From NCBI GenBank assembly GCA_951812305.1, contig CATOSB010000004.1, positions 186,001 to 250,000 on the forward strand: DNA of 64,000 bases. The letters run 5' to 3'. The position numbers and the translations under genes were made by a program. A model generated the notes under the pieces. It did not search any database. It saw only the letters and a list, made by a program, of their open reading frames with translations, and had not been told where the DNA came from. Of the stretch, positions 49,704-58,710 are shown in pieces. The DNA comes from an uncultured Paracoccaceae bacterium. Its GTDB lineage: Bacteria; Pseudomonadota; Alphaproteobacteria; Rhodobacterales; Rhodobacteraceae. Position 1 is the first letter of the stretch; every line of letters begins with the position of its first letter.

Positions 49704-50375
49704 ATGCCTCGCAAGATGAATGCCTTCAATCGACCGTCAGATGCTGAAACTTCGCTCTACGAAAGCGTTCTCTCAGATATTTCCAATGGCGTGCTCGAAG
49801 GTGGCCAGCGCCTGAAAGTAGCCGAGCTTGCGCAGCGCTATGGTGTCAGTACCAGCCCAGTGCGCGAGGTGCTGCGCCGTCTTCAGGGCGAGGGATTTGT
49901 TGATATCAGCCCCAACCGCGGCGCGACTATTCGCAAGGCCGACGCCAATACGATTCAGAATGTATTTGAGGTTCTGCAATTGCTGGAACCCTATTTTGTT
50001 GCCTGGTTTGCCGAATTTGCACCCGTTGAGTTGATAGATGAAATGGAAGAAATCCAGAAATTGATCGAAGCAGAGCCCGGGCCTGATTTGATTACCTTCC
50101 GTGAACTGGATGCAGCCTTTCATCGAACAATCTGTCGGCGGCATTACAACCAACAGGCCGCCCAGATGTGGGAGAATTTGCGCCGCGCGCTAAACGTGCA
50201 TGGGGCAAAACTGACGATCCGGACACCACGCTTCGAGGCAATAAAACGCGAGCATCGCGAATTGATTGCAGCGTTTCGCGCGAACGATGTCGACGAGGCC
50301 GTTCGCGTCATCAAACGGCACATCGATGGATCCTATGTTCAGATGTCGCAGCAAATGCGCGCGCTGGGTTTGTAG
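49704..50375 (+). CDS. GntR-family (FCD) regulator
   Basis: The 223-residue protein has a winged helix (RLKVAELAQRYGVSTSPVREVLRRLQGEGFVDISPNRGA) and an FCD ligand domain with ELDAAFHRTICRRHYN, EHRELIAAF and VIKRHIDGSY histidines for a metal-bound acid. It is divergent from the dehydratase and cotranscribed with a second enolase-superfamily enzyme starting 5 bp after its stop. It most likely controls this sugar-acid cluster, with the palindrome at 49673 as its own site. Confidence 0.9.
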   Translation: MPRKMNAFNRPSDAETSLYESVLSDISNGVLEGGQRLKVAELAQRYGVSTSPVREVLRRLQGEGFVDISPNRGATIRKADANTIQNVFEVLQLLEPYFVAWFAEFAPVELIDEMEEIQKLIEAEPGPDLITFRELDAAFHRTICRRHYNQQAAQMWENLRRALNVHGAKLTIRTPRFEAIKREHRELIAAFRANDVDEAVRVIKRHIDGSYVQMSQQMRALGL

Positions 50376-50380
50376 CTGGT

Positions 50381-51622
50381 GTGAGTCAAATTCCCCAACC
50401 GGTTCGCATAGCTTGTATTCAGGCGATGGCCTATCGCGCGCCGGTTCATGTTCCGGTCAGCACATCCTTTGGGACGATGAAAGACAGGCCGGCCGTTTTC
50501 CTGCGCATTGAAGACGCGGACGGCTATTTCGGCTGGGGTGAAATATTCGCCAACTGGCCATCTTCGGGCGCCGAGCATCGCGTTCGGCTTCTGATCGAGG
50601 ATATCGCGGAACTGGTGCTTGGTCGCGACATTCCATCGCCCGCCGCCCTTTTTGAGGATTTGACCTGCTGCACCCGAATTCGGGCGCTTCAATGTGGCGA
50701 ATGGGGTCCATTTCGACAGGTGATCGCCGGTTTCGACATTGCCGTTCACGATCTCTTCGCGCGTCGTGCGGGTGTGCCAGTCCGGACGTTCTTGAACCCG
50801 GAGGCTCGCGATACTGTGGGCTTTTATGCCAGCGGCATCCACGTCTCAGAGGCTGGACAGGCCATCGAAACAGCCCGGCAAAACCATGCACAACATTTCA
50901 AGGTAAAGGTTGGTTTTGACATGGCAAACGACGTTGCCGGAGTCAGGGAATCGTTTAGTGGTCTCAAAGAGGGTGAAACGCTTTATCTGGATGCCAACCA
51001 ATCGTGGAACCTTCAAGAGGCAGTCGCCTTTCTAGAGGCGGTCGAGGGATGCCCAATCGGGTGGATGGAGGAGCCGATCCCTGCCGACTCTTCCGACAAC
51101 GACTGGGCACAATTAGATGCTTGCACGACCGTGCCGCTTGCAGGCGGCGAAAACATCGCTGGGCGTGCTGCTTTCTCGTCTGCAATTGCCCTTGGCGCTC
51201 TGCAGGTAATTCAGCCCGACATCGCAAAATGGGGCGGTTTCACTGGCTGCCTTGAAGTTGCCAACAAAACGATTTCGGCTGGTCGCCGCTATTGCCCGCA
51301 TTTTCTTGGCGGAGGAATCGGGTTGATTGCCTCGGCCCATCTTTTGGCGGCAGCGGGCGGCGACGGGCTGTTGGAAGTCGATGTGAATCCGAACCCGCTT
51401 CGCGATCTAATTGCGCCATTAGATATTGACCAATTCGGCAATTGGATTGTTAGCGACCGGCCGGGCCTCGGTATCGAGGTGGATCTTGCAACGAAGGTCT
51501 TGATTTCCATGACCCGACTTTCGGAAATTCGTAGCGAATGCCGGGTGAGAGCCCAAGCAACTGGACCAGAATGTTTGAACGTCCGCGGCACTCAACGAAC
51601 CCGCCGATGGCATTCCTGCTAG
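50381..51622 (+). CDS. mandelate racemase-subgroup enolase-superfamily enzyme
   Basis: The start is a GTG at 50381, 5 bp after gntR (ATG 50426 is an alternative). The 413-residue product has a KxK motif (FKVKVGFDMAND), metal ligands in LYLDANQSWN, WMEEPIPAD and LAGGENIAG, and an Asp/His pair in VIQPDIAKWGG and RYCPHFLGGGIGL. This is the mandelate-racemase subgroup, distinct from the dehydratase across the regulator. It could racemise, epimerise or dehydrate a sugar acid or 2-hydroxy acid. The last ~40 residues are not typical and may be added read-through. Confidence 0.87.
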   Translation: MSQIPQPVRIACIQAMAYRAPVHVPVSTSFGTMKDRPAVFLRIEDADGYFGWGEIFANWPSSGAEHRVRLLIEDIAELVLGRDIPSPAALFEDLTCCTRIRALQCGEWGPFRQVIAGFDIAVHDLFARRAGVPVRTFLNPEARDTVGFYASGIHVSEAGQAIETARQNHAQHFKVKVGFDMANDVAGVRESFSGLKEGETLYLDANQSWNLQEAVAFLEAVEGCPIGWMEEPIPADSSDNDWAQLDACTTVPLAGGENIAGRAAFSSAIALGALQVIQPDIAKWGGFTGCLEVANKTISAGRRYCPHFLGGGIGLIASAHLLAAAGGDGLLEVDVNPNPLRDLIAPLDIDQFGNWIVSDRPGLGIEVDLATKVLISMTRLSEIRSECRVRAQATGPECLNVRGTQRTRRWHSC

Positions 51623-51775
51623 ATCATAGCGGCACTGGCGCAAACAGAATGCCCTTGACTCATCCATTTTTCAAAGTCCTTTGAAACACCGGAGACAACA
51701 GTATAAATTCGACCGCTCGATGATTTTCCCGCGGAAATTGATGCCCTTCTGCGCCCGCTACAATCGTACGCTTAG

Positions 51776-51904
51776 GTGGCAGTGGCTGCGATCATGAGGC
51801 CCTCCGGTACAAGTGAAGAATTTCTGGCCGCAACCGCTGCCCAGACATTGAACGAATTGTTTGAACGTGAAATGCCGGATGCTTGTAATCTGCATTCGAA
51901 CTAA
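51776..51904 (+). pseudogene. possible remnant coding fragment
   Basis: A GTG-started frame of 42 residues (VAVAAIMRPSGTSEEFLAATAA, given in part) looks protein-like, ending LFEREMPDACNLHSN. Directly before it a frame ends in ALLRPLQSYA. I do not recognise either. They may be leftovers of a deleted gene in the 278-bp gap 51623-51900. Confidence 0.3.
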
Positions 51905-54276
51905 CGCGTTGAGACGCTTCGAGCCTTGTCTTCGGATCCGCGGGACATGACGATGTGAGCAACGACCCATGCAATCGAGAAAAGAATTGCAACGCTCTGA
52001 ATTGTCGGGTCCGCGGCCAACACCAACACCGCAAGAATCAACCGGACCCCGACATCCCATATCGCCAGTTTACCGCAATCGAAACGCGCCAGTGCGCTGG
52101 CCAACAGGTAAAGCACGATCAGCAATCGAAGCAGAAGCCAGCTGAGTGATCCCCAATAGATCTGACCGTCGTAGCCGGGCAGATATTTGATCTCGCTACC
52201 GGCGCTGGTGGTGGGGTCTATAACAGCGGCTTCAATCAGCAGAATCTCAGGATAGAAGGCAAAAATGAACGGGATCACGAACATAACGATACCGACCCTG
52301 ACTGCGGCAAATCCTGTCGACATGGGCTCGGCTTTGGTGATCGAGGCCGCCGCAAACGCGGCCAGCGCAACCGGTGGCGTGATGGCAGACGCAACCGCGA
52401 AGTAGAAAATGAACATGTTCGCCGTGAAAAGCGATATCCCCAAACCGGCAAGCACGGGGCCCATCAACAGGGCAACATTGATATATGCCGGCACAGCGGG
52501 CATGCCCATCCCCAGCAACACAGCCAACAGCATGGTCACAAAAAGGGCCAAGAATTGAAAGAACACCGATCCGCCGGTGCCCAGGTTCAGACTTTGCAGC
52601 CACTGCAGCACATCCAGCGAAATAAAGAATGGCATGCCAGTGAATTTCAGGCAGAAATCGATGATCGAAACGGCAAGAAACATCAGATAAAGCGTCGAGA
52701 TCAACACGCCGGCATCGGAAAATGAATGCAGAAGTTTTGCAGGTTTGGCGCGCATTTCAGGGTCAAGAAACAGCGCAAAACACAGCACGAAAACGGCCCA
52801 CCAGCCGGCGCTTCCGGCATCGCCCGCGGCGTTCTGCACAAGCTTCAAAATCCACGGTAGGCTTTGCACACGGCAAACCCCGGCTTCCGTGAACACGCGC
52901 TCCGCGCCGAACAGCCACCCAATGGCGCCGCAACCGACCGATTCCTTGCTGGTCAGCAAAAGGAACAGGATAACCAGGATCGGCAGGAAGATCATGATCA
53001 GGTTATAGATGTCCTGACGTTCCAGTAGCATTTCTTCAGTCAGTTCGCCGATTGGCGTGATCTGTTGTTTTCGCGCCTGAAAGACCACTGCAAGAAACAG
53101 GCACAGGAAATAGGCAAGGGCCGGGATCGCAGCGGCGATAATCACCTCGTTGTAAGGGACCCCGGTCAGCGCGGCGAGAACGAAGGCCGCCACGCCCATC
53201 ACCGGGGGCATGATTGACCCGCCAGAGGATGCCGCGGCTTCCGTCCCGCCTGCAAAGACTTTGGAGAACCCGCGTTTGATCATCATTGGGATGGTCAACA
53301 CACCGGTCGACAGGACATTGACGATGGGACCACCGGAAATCGTGCCAAACATGGCAGAGGAAACGATTGCCGCATGCGCAGGTCCGCCACGCAGGTGCCT
53401 TGTCCATCGAAATGCGACTTTGATCAGTGACCTGCCGCCAGCAGATGCGCCGAACAAGGCGCCTAGAATTAGATAGGGGAAGATCTCATTCAGGATGATG
53501 TCCATGAATCGGCCCAGAAGACCCGAGGCGTTATTGACAAGGATGTCATGCACCCGGGATCGCCCGTCTGACAACATTCGTGGCTCACCGCCGATCTTGG
53601 TCACCAGATATTTGTTGATGTCTTCGGTGCCGTAGAAATACCAAACCAGAACGGTGACGATGGTGTACGTCGCGATCAGGATCGCAACCAGGACCAGCGG
53701 GAAACCCCAGACCTTCACGTTGTAGGCGAGGAAAACAACGACCGCCACACCCACGATCAAAACGAGCCAACCGCCGGTGGTATTCAGGCATTGTGGATCG
53801 TCCACTGTCGTGGGCTCCGGCAATCCAAACAGAGCCGCATTTTCTTTCTCGATCTTGAGGCTTTCCGCGATCATACGCGCGCGGTCACCTGTGAACTGAT
53901 CGATTATACAGACGGCTTCTAGTTCGGCCAGATAGGTGAGCGAGATCGTGGCGGCCACGACGATCAACGCCACGTCCATCGCCAGTCCTAGCCGACGCCA
54001 GACCGCGCCCTGATCTCGCCAGGCCCGCCAAACGGAATGCTTCAGCGCAACGATCAGCATCATCAAAGCGAATGCGAAGGGATAGTAGTACTCAAACGGG
54101 AACTTGCGGATGATCGCGTTCGGATTGCCGGTCAGGTCTTTAACCGCCTGATCCATTCCGGGGATACCAGGCATCGCGTTGACCATGCCGATCAAGACCA
54201 GTGCCACCGCCAGCCAATAGGTCAACAGATTCCGCCGAACTCTGGGAGTCTCGACCGCGCTATCCGCCTCGGACAT
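51901..54276 (-). CDS. TRAP transporter fused permease (TAXI type)
   Basis: This 791-residue protein is a fusion of the small (DctQ-like) and large (DctM-like) membrane subunits, with some 18 hydrophobic segments. Landmarks are GGPAHAAIVSSAMFGTISGGPIVNVLSTGVLTIPMMIKRGF (pieces: SSAMFGTISGGPIVNV; STGVLTIPMMIKRGF), EAAASSGGSIMPPVMGVAAFV and LGMGMPAVPAYIN. It imports organic acids with sodium or proton, using a TAXI-type binding protein. The adjacent binding-protein gene is truncated, so this permease may now lack a partner. GGGGAA precedes the ATG. Confidence 0.93.
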   Translation of the reverse strand: MSEADSAVETPRVRRNLLTYWLAVALVLIGMVNAMPGIPGMDQAVKDLTGNPNAIIRKFPFEYYYPFAFALMMLIVALKHSVWRAWRDQGAVWRRLGLAMDVALIVVAATISLTYLAELEAVCIIDQFTGDRARMIAESLKIEKENAALFGLPEPTTVDDPQCLNTTGGWLVLIVGVAVVVFLAYNVKVWGFPLVLVAILIATYTIVTVLVWYFYGTEDINKYLVTKIGGEPRMLSDGRSRVHDILVNNASGLLGRFMDIILNEIFPYLILGALFGASAGGRSLIKVAFRWTRHLRGGPAHAAIVSSAMFGTISGGPIVNVLSTGVLTIPMMIKRGFSKVFAGGTEAAASSGGSIMPPVMGVAAFVLAALTGVPYNEVIIAAAIPALAYFLCLFLAVVFQARKQQITPIGELTEEMLLERQDIYNLIMIFLPILVILFLLLTSKESVGCGAIGWLFGAERVFTEAGVCRVQSLPWILKLVQNAAGDAGSAGWWAVFVLCFALFLDPEMRAKPAKLLHSFSDAGVLISTLYLMFLAVSIIDFCLKFTGMPFFISLDVLQWLQSLNLGTGGSVFFQFLALFVTMLLAVLLGMGMPAVPAYINVALLMGPVLAGLGISLFTANMFIFYFAVASAITPPVALAAFAAASITKAEPMSTGFAAVRVGIVMFVIPFIFAFYPEILLIEAAVIDPTTSAGSEIKYLPGYDGQIYWGSLSWLLLRLLIVLYLLASALARFDCGKLAIWDVGVRLILAVLVLAADPTIQSVAILFSIAWVVAHIVMSRGSEDKARSVSTR

Positions 54277-54351
54277 CGTTGTTCCCCGTTCAAAGAGTTC
54301 TGACTGGGGCGCAATCGACTACGCCCCAGACCATTTTATTGCCGCTTGGCT

Positions 54352-54706
54352 TTACTCTTCAGGCTTGGCGCAATCTGGCACAGTTATCCCGGCCTCTTCA
54401 TAGGCTGCGACGGACCCGGGATGGTATTTAAGCGGAACCGGGCCACACAGCCCCAAACCAATCGTGCCGATACTTGTGGTCGCCATATAGGGCGCCTTGG
54501 TCAGCATAGCGTCCGTGTTGGCGATCACCGCAGCTGTCAGGGCCTTGGCTGTCTCAAAGTCAAGATCCTTATGCGCGACTTCCGCCGCCACCGTGGACGG
54601 GCTGCGCCACACGCCATCTTCACTGACGATGGTCAAACCGCTTTGTGGCGGCAGGTCTGCGAGGTCAAAGGTAATTGGGGCGGTGCCGGGGCTTTTTAGA
54701 TATTTC
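54352..54706 (-). pseudogene. TAXI-family TRAP substrate-binding protein, 3' part only
   Basis: About 117 C-terminal residues remain (DLPPQSGLTIVSEDGVWRSPSTV, given in part; DFETAKALTAAVIANTDAML; HPGSVAAYEEAGITVPD), typical of the TAXI family C-terminus. The 5' part, including the signal peptide, is replaced by the IS66-family element at 54707. The frame opens inside the element at 54717 with no true start. Full-length members are about 320-340 residues. It precedes the TRAP permease by 75 bp. Confidence 0.88.
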
Positions 54707-56307
54707 GTAACTCCCAAGCACCCCCCACGTTTGAGTGTTATTGTCAGTTTTATGGTGAGTCGAATTTGCCATTTTGCGCGTGTTTTTTTTCTTTCTTGTC
54801 TGAATTCTGTGGCGCCGGGTTGATTTCTCTGAATCAGTGGTGGGATGGATCAGGTTGCCGCCCTTGAACAACTTCTCGCCACGGCTCTGCGTCGGATCGC
54901 TGAGCTTGAAGCTGCGTTGGCGAGCATGGCGGAAGAGATCACGGACCTGCGCCGACAGTTGGCCAAGAACAGCAGCAATAGCAGCAAGCCCCCTTCAAGT
55001 GATGGCCTGAAGAAGCCAGCCCCGCGCAGCCTGCGTGGCAAATCCGGAAAGAAAAGTGGCGGCCAAGTTGGCCACCGGGGCGACACCCTGCGCCAGACGT
55101 CAACACCCGACTTTGTCGAACGGCATGAGGCGACGCATTGCAGCGCCTGTCAGAGCGCCCTGACGGCGGAGATGGTGAAAGGGATCGAGAAGCGTCAGGT
55201 GTTCGACTTGCCTGCGCCACGCCTGGAGGTCACCGAGCATCAGGCGGCGGTTTATTGTTGCGACCATTGTCGAGCCACGACGACGGCTGGCTTTCCCGAT
55301 GGCGTGGCCGCGCATGTGCAATATGGCACGCGCATGCGGGCAGTGGCGGTCTATTGCAATGTTCAGCAGCTGATACCCGAGGATCGGGTCTGCCAGCTTA
55401 TGCGCGACCTGTTTGGGGCCACCAGCTTGTGCGCGGCCAGCGTGACCAACTGGACGCGCGGCGCGGCAAATAAGATGGGTGTCGTGGTTGAACACATTCT
55501 CGCCCGGCTTGCCGAAGGCGGCGTTCGGCATCTGGACGAGACCGGACTTCGTGTTGCCGGCAAGCTGCACTGGCTGCACACGATCTGCGATACCGCCTTC
55601 ACCCATTACCGCATCAGCGCCAAACGCGGTGCTGTTCCAACCTTCCTGACCGGCGGGACGATCATTCATGATCACTGGAAACCCTACTACGCCCATATGA
55701 GCGGAGTGGACGCCCACGCCCTCTGCGGGGCGCATCACTTGCGCGAACTCAAGGCCATCGAAGAGATCGAAAAAGAGCCTTGGGCGACGGAGATGAGCGC
55801 AGTGCTTCATAGCGCCAATCAGCTCAGATGCGCGGCTCAGGATCAAGGCGAGACCGAACTCCCGGAACTGGTTCGCCAGGGTATCGTCACCAGATACATG
55901 GCGATCCTCGCCAAGGGGCTCGCCTTCCACGAACGCCAGCCCCCGCTGGCCAAAAGCCCCGGCACCCGCGGCCGAAAAGCCAGGCGGCCAGGCCACAACC
56001 TGCTCCTCCGCCTGCGTGACTACCGCGATGACGTTTTGCGATTCATCGCCGACTTCGCGGTCCCATTCACAAACAATCAGGCCGAACAGGACCTGCGCAT
56101 GATGAAGCTGCGCATGAAAATCTCGGGCACCTTCCGCACCCTCGAGGGCGCGCGGGTCTTCGCCGACATCAGGTCCGTCATCTCGACGGCCAGAAAACAC
56201 GGGTTCAACATCCTGGAAATCCTGACCCTGTCACCACCTCAGATCATCGCACGGCTCTGACGGAACAAAACCCCGCAACCCTATCGGACAGGGTGCTTGG
56301 GAGTTAC
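54707..56307 (+). mobile_element. IS66-family element, copy 2, complete (1601 bp)
   Basis: The same GTAACTCCCAAGCAC inverted ends as copy 1, uninterrupted. The flanking 8-mers are GATATTTC on the left and CTCGGGTC on the right, so no target duplication is present. Both flanking genes are cut. Confidence 0.95.
54845..56260 (+). CDS. IS66-family transposase (single-ORF type)
   Basis: The 471-residue protein has an N-terminal coiled-coil (LEQLLATALRRIAELEAALASM), an NSSNSSKPPSSDGLKK linker, a zinc-binding region (HCSACQSAL ... YCCDHCRATT), then the DDE domain with LDETGLRVAGKLHWLH, GTIIHDHWKPYY, and TNNQAEQDLRMMKLRMKISGTFR. No tnpA/tnpB accessory genes are present, so it belongs to the single-ORF branch of IS66. 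All acidic residues I can see are retained, so the element may be active. It could also supply transposase to the broken copy 1. Confidence 0.93.
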   Translation: MDQVAALEQLLATALRRIAELEAALASMAEEITDLRRQLAKNSSNSSKPPSSDGLKKPAPRSLRGKSGKKSGGQVGHRGDTLRQTSTPDFVERHEATHCSACQSALTAEMVKGIEKRQVFDLPAPRLEVTEHQAAVYCCDHCRATTTAGFPDGVAAHVQYGTRMRAVAVYCNVQQLIPEDRVCQLMRDLFGATSLCAASVTNWTRGAANKMGVVVEHILARLAEGGVRHLDETGLRVAGKLHWLHTICDTAFTHYRISAKRGAVPTFLTGGTIIHDHWKPYYAHMSGVDAHALCGAHHLRELKAIEEIEKEPWATEMSAVLHSANQLRCAAQDQGETELPELVRQGIVTRYMAILAKGLAFHERQPPLAKSPGTRGRKARRPGHNLLLRLRDYRDDVLRFIADFAVPFTNNQAEQDLRMMKLRMKISGTFRTLEGARVFADIRSVISTARKHGFNILEILTLSPPQIIARL

Positions 56308-57670
56308 CTCGGGTCTTCACATCCGGACCGGGCAACACCTCGCCAGCCAGGTACGGTTCAAATGCGGGTTGAGACAGGATTTCTCGCGCAATCTCGAGCC
56401 CATCTAAGGAGGCTTCGCGGTCTTGCGGCTCTGCCCAGTAATTTGGATCGATCAATGGCGGGCCCTTAGGATCTGAGCTGGCCAGTGTCACGGTTCCCCT
56501 AGACTTTGGGCGCATGTATGCGCAATTCAGCGTGACCCCACCTTTGTCGATTGCCACAATTCCTTTTTCGATTCCGGAACCTTGCCCAAAATGGAATTGG
56601 ACGTCCGGTCGCGAGGCGTCTTTGTTTGTGAACCAGAAGGCACCAGTTTCAAAAAGGGATGACGTCACAGGACCGGATTTGAAAAGAAGATATTGCAATG
56701 CCGCGAGAGCAGAACGCGGAAACCTGTCATAGCCATCATAGCTATAGCGACCGCTGCATTCGCCCAATGTGCAGAGGTCGAGGTGATCTTGCAGGTTTTG
56801 CCCCACGCCGGGAAGGTCGTGCTGCACGTCAACGCCCACCGAGGTCAAATGGTCGGCCGGGCCAATGCCCGAGAGCATGAGCAGCCTTGGGCTGCCGATG
56901 GCGCCGGAGGTAATCAATACCTCTCGGCGGGCACGGATCAGGCGGGCCTCACCATTTTCTTCGGTTTCAATGCCGATCGCGCGGGCCCTTTCCAAAACGA
57001 TGCGGCGCACTTGCTGTTCGGACCGGACCGTAAGATTGGGCCGCTGCGATGCAGGGTGCAGGTATGCGGTCGCGGCAGAAGACCGTTTGAGATCGCGCTG
57101 GGTCAGTTGGTAGAACCCTGTGCCTGCTTGATTTCGACCGTTGAAGTCCGGGTTAAAGGGGATGCCGAATTGTTGCGCGGCGCGGATGAAAGCGTCGGCG
57201 ATGGGCAAAGCGCCGCGCGAGGCGGAAACGCCAAGCGGGCCTTCGGTCCCGTGATAATCATCATGAAAGCGCTCGTTGCCTTCCGCCCGTTTGAAATAGG
57301 GCAGGATTTCGCGATAGCTCCACCCTTCGCACCCATCATCGCTCCAAGCGTCATAGTCACGGGCGTTGCCACGGGTATAGACCTGCGCGTTGATGGTGCT
57401 GCCGCCGCCAAGCACCTTGGCCTGCGTGTACCAAAGGACGCGGTCATTCAGGTGTTTCTGGGGGACGGTCGACCAGCCCCAACTGGCGATGCCTTTGGTC
57501 ATTTTGGCGAATCCGGCGGGCCAGCGGAACAGGAAATTGTTGTCTGTGCCGCCCGCCTCAACCACCAGAACAGAGACATCAGGGTCTTCGCTGAGTCGGG
57601 CCGCAAGAACGCAGCCCGATGACCCGGCACCGACGATGATATAGTCGAATTCCTGCGCTTGGTTGCTCAC
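56308..57670 (-). pseudogene. GMC-family oxidoreductase, 3'-truncated
   Basis: The retained ~454 residues start YIIVGAGSSGCVLAARLSED (FAD motif) and include the GMC patterns GGSSTINAQ-like LGGGSTINAQVYTRGNARDYD and LITSGAIGSPRLLMLSGIGP. The frame reaches EVLPGPDVKTR and then enters the IS66 end at 56307, stopping at 56231. The missing tail normally carries the catalytic His-His/Asn of choline-dehydrogenase-type enzymes, so it should be inactive. Upstream on the same strand are an alcohol dehydrogenase and a sugar ABC importer. Confidence 0.9.
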
Positions 57671-57707
57671 TCCGGCCCCCTAAGCTTGTGAATTTGAGCG
57701 TTAGCGG

Positions 57708-58697
57708 TCATCCCGGCACCACAATGGCGCGGACCTCGCCCTTGGGTGGCGGCGAGGCGACGGCGTCGGCTGTTTGGTCCAGGGTGATGGTCCGGCTGAT
57801 CAGCGGCGCGACAGAGATTTTGCCCGTCGCGATCATCTCAGCCGCGCGGGCGTGGGTGAACGGGTTGAGGAAGCTGTAGTGCATCTGGATTTCGCGAAAC
57901 AGCAGATCAAAGGGTTCGATGGGCACTTGCTGGCCTTGTGGCAGCACGCCCAAAACCACGATCCGCCCACCGGTGCGGGTCAGGCTTGGGGCCATGGCGA
58001 CGGTTGCGGGAACACCGGCACATTCGACGACCAAATCCGCGCCGACAGGCCAACGGTCACGGAGAGCTTCTGCATCGCCGACAGCATGATGCGCGCCGAT
58101 GTCCCGTCCCAGCGATTGTTTCTCTGCGCCGCGGGTCAGCAGGGTCACCTCAGCGCCGGCGAGACGCGCAATCTGGACGGCCATCAGGCCGATCACGCCG
58201 CCACCGATGACCAACACACGTTCTCCCGGCTGGGCGGCGCCGGTATCCATGCCATGCAAAGTGCAGGCCAATGGTTCGCAAAACGCGCCGTGCAGGGGGT
58301 CGAGGTCTGACGGCAAAGCCACCGCCTTGGACGCCGGGAAGGCGCAGTATTCAGCAAATCCGCCGTCGCGTTGTATGCCGGTGGCGACGTTGTTCTGGCA
58401 CAGGTTGACCCGTCCGCGCAGGCATTGGACGCAAGCGCCGCACCAAGTGTTCGGGTCGCAGGTGACGCGCGTGGCCTCGGCCATCCCGGTATTGCCTGAA
58501 TCCACGATGATGCCAGAGAATTCGTGGCCCAAAATCTTGCCCGGCACCGAGGGGAATTCGCCCTTGAACAAATGCCGGTCTGTGCCGCAGATGCCCGACG
58601 CTTCTACTTTGATCAGGATTTCGCCCGGACCGGGCTGCGGGACTGGCACCTCGACCGTGCGGATGTCTCCGGTCTGCAAAAGCCGGGTCGCCTGCAT
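57708..58697 (-). CDS. zinc-dependent alcohol dehydrogenase (MDR family)
   Basis: From ATG 58697 (MQATRLLQTGDIRTVEVPVP) the product is 329 residues. The catalytic zinc site is in GICGTDRHLFKGE and GHEFSGIIVD, the structural zinc cysteines in CGACVQCLRGRVNLC, and the NAD motif is VIGGGVIGLMAVQIARLAG. It oxidises a polyol or sugar alcohol, like sorbitol/threonine dehydrogenase relatives. The start lies 14 bp after the ABC ATPase stop, so it is part of the importer operon. A longer frame to 58781 overlaps that gene and is unlikely. C-terminus is slightly short. Confidence 0.87.
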   Translation of the reverse strand: MQATRLLQTGDIRTVEVPVPQPGPGEILIKVEASGICGTDRHLFKGEFPSVPGKILGHEFSGIIVDSGNTGMAEATRVTCDPNTWCGACVQCLRGRVNLCQNNVATGIQRDGGFAEYCAFPASKAVALPSDLDPLHGAFCEPLACTLHGMDTGAAQPGERVLVIGGGVIGLMAVQIARLAGAEVTLLTRGAEKQSLGRDIGAHHAVGDAEALRDRWPVGADLVVECAGVPATVAMAPSLTRTGGRIVVLGVLPQGQQVPIEPFDLLFREIQMHYSFLNPFTHARAAEMIATGKISVAPLISRTITLDQTADAVASPPPKGEVRAIVVPG

Positions 58698-58710
58698 CGT
58701 TTTGGGCAGG

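Noticed and set aside
54707..56307. recombination between the two IS66 copies as the cause of the missing duplication
   Set aside because: Copy 1 still has both halves of its own 8-bp duplication, so it did not exchange flanks with copy 2.
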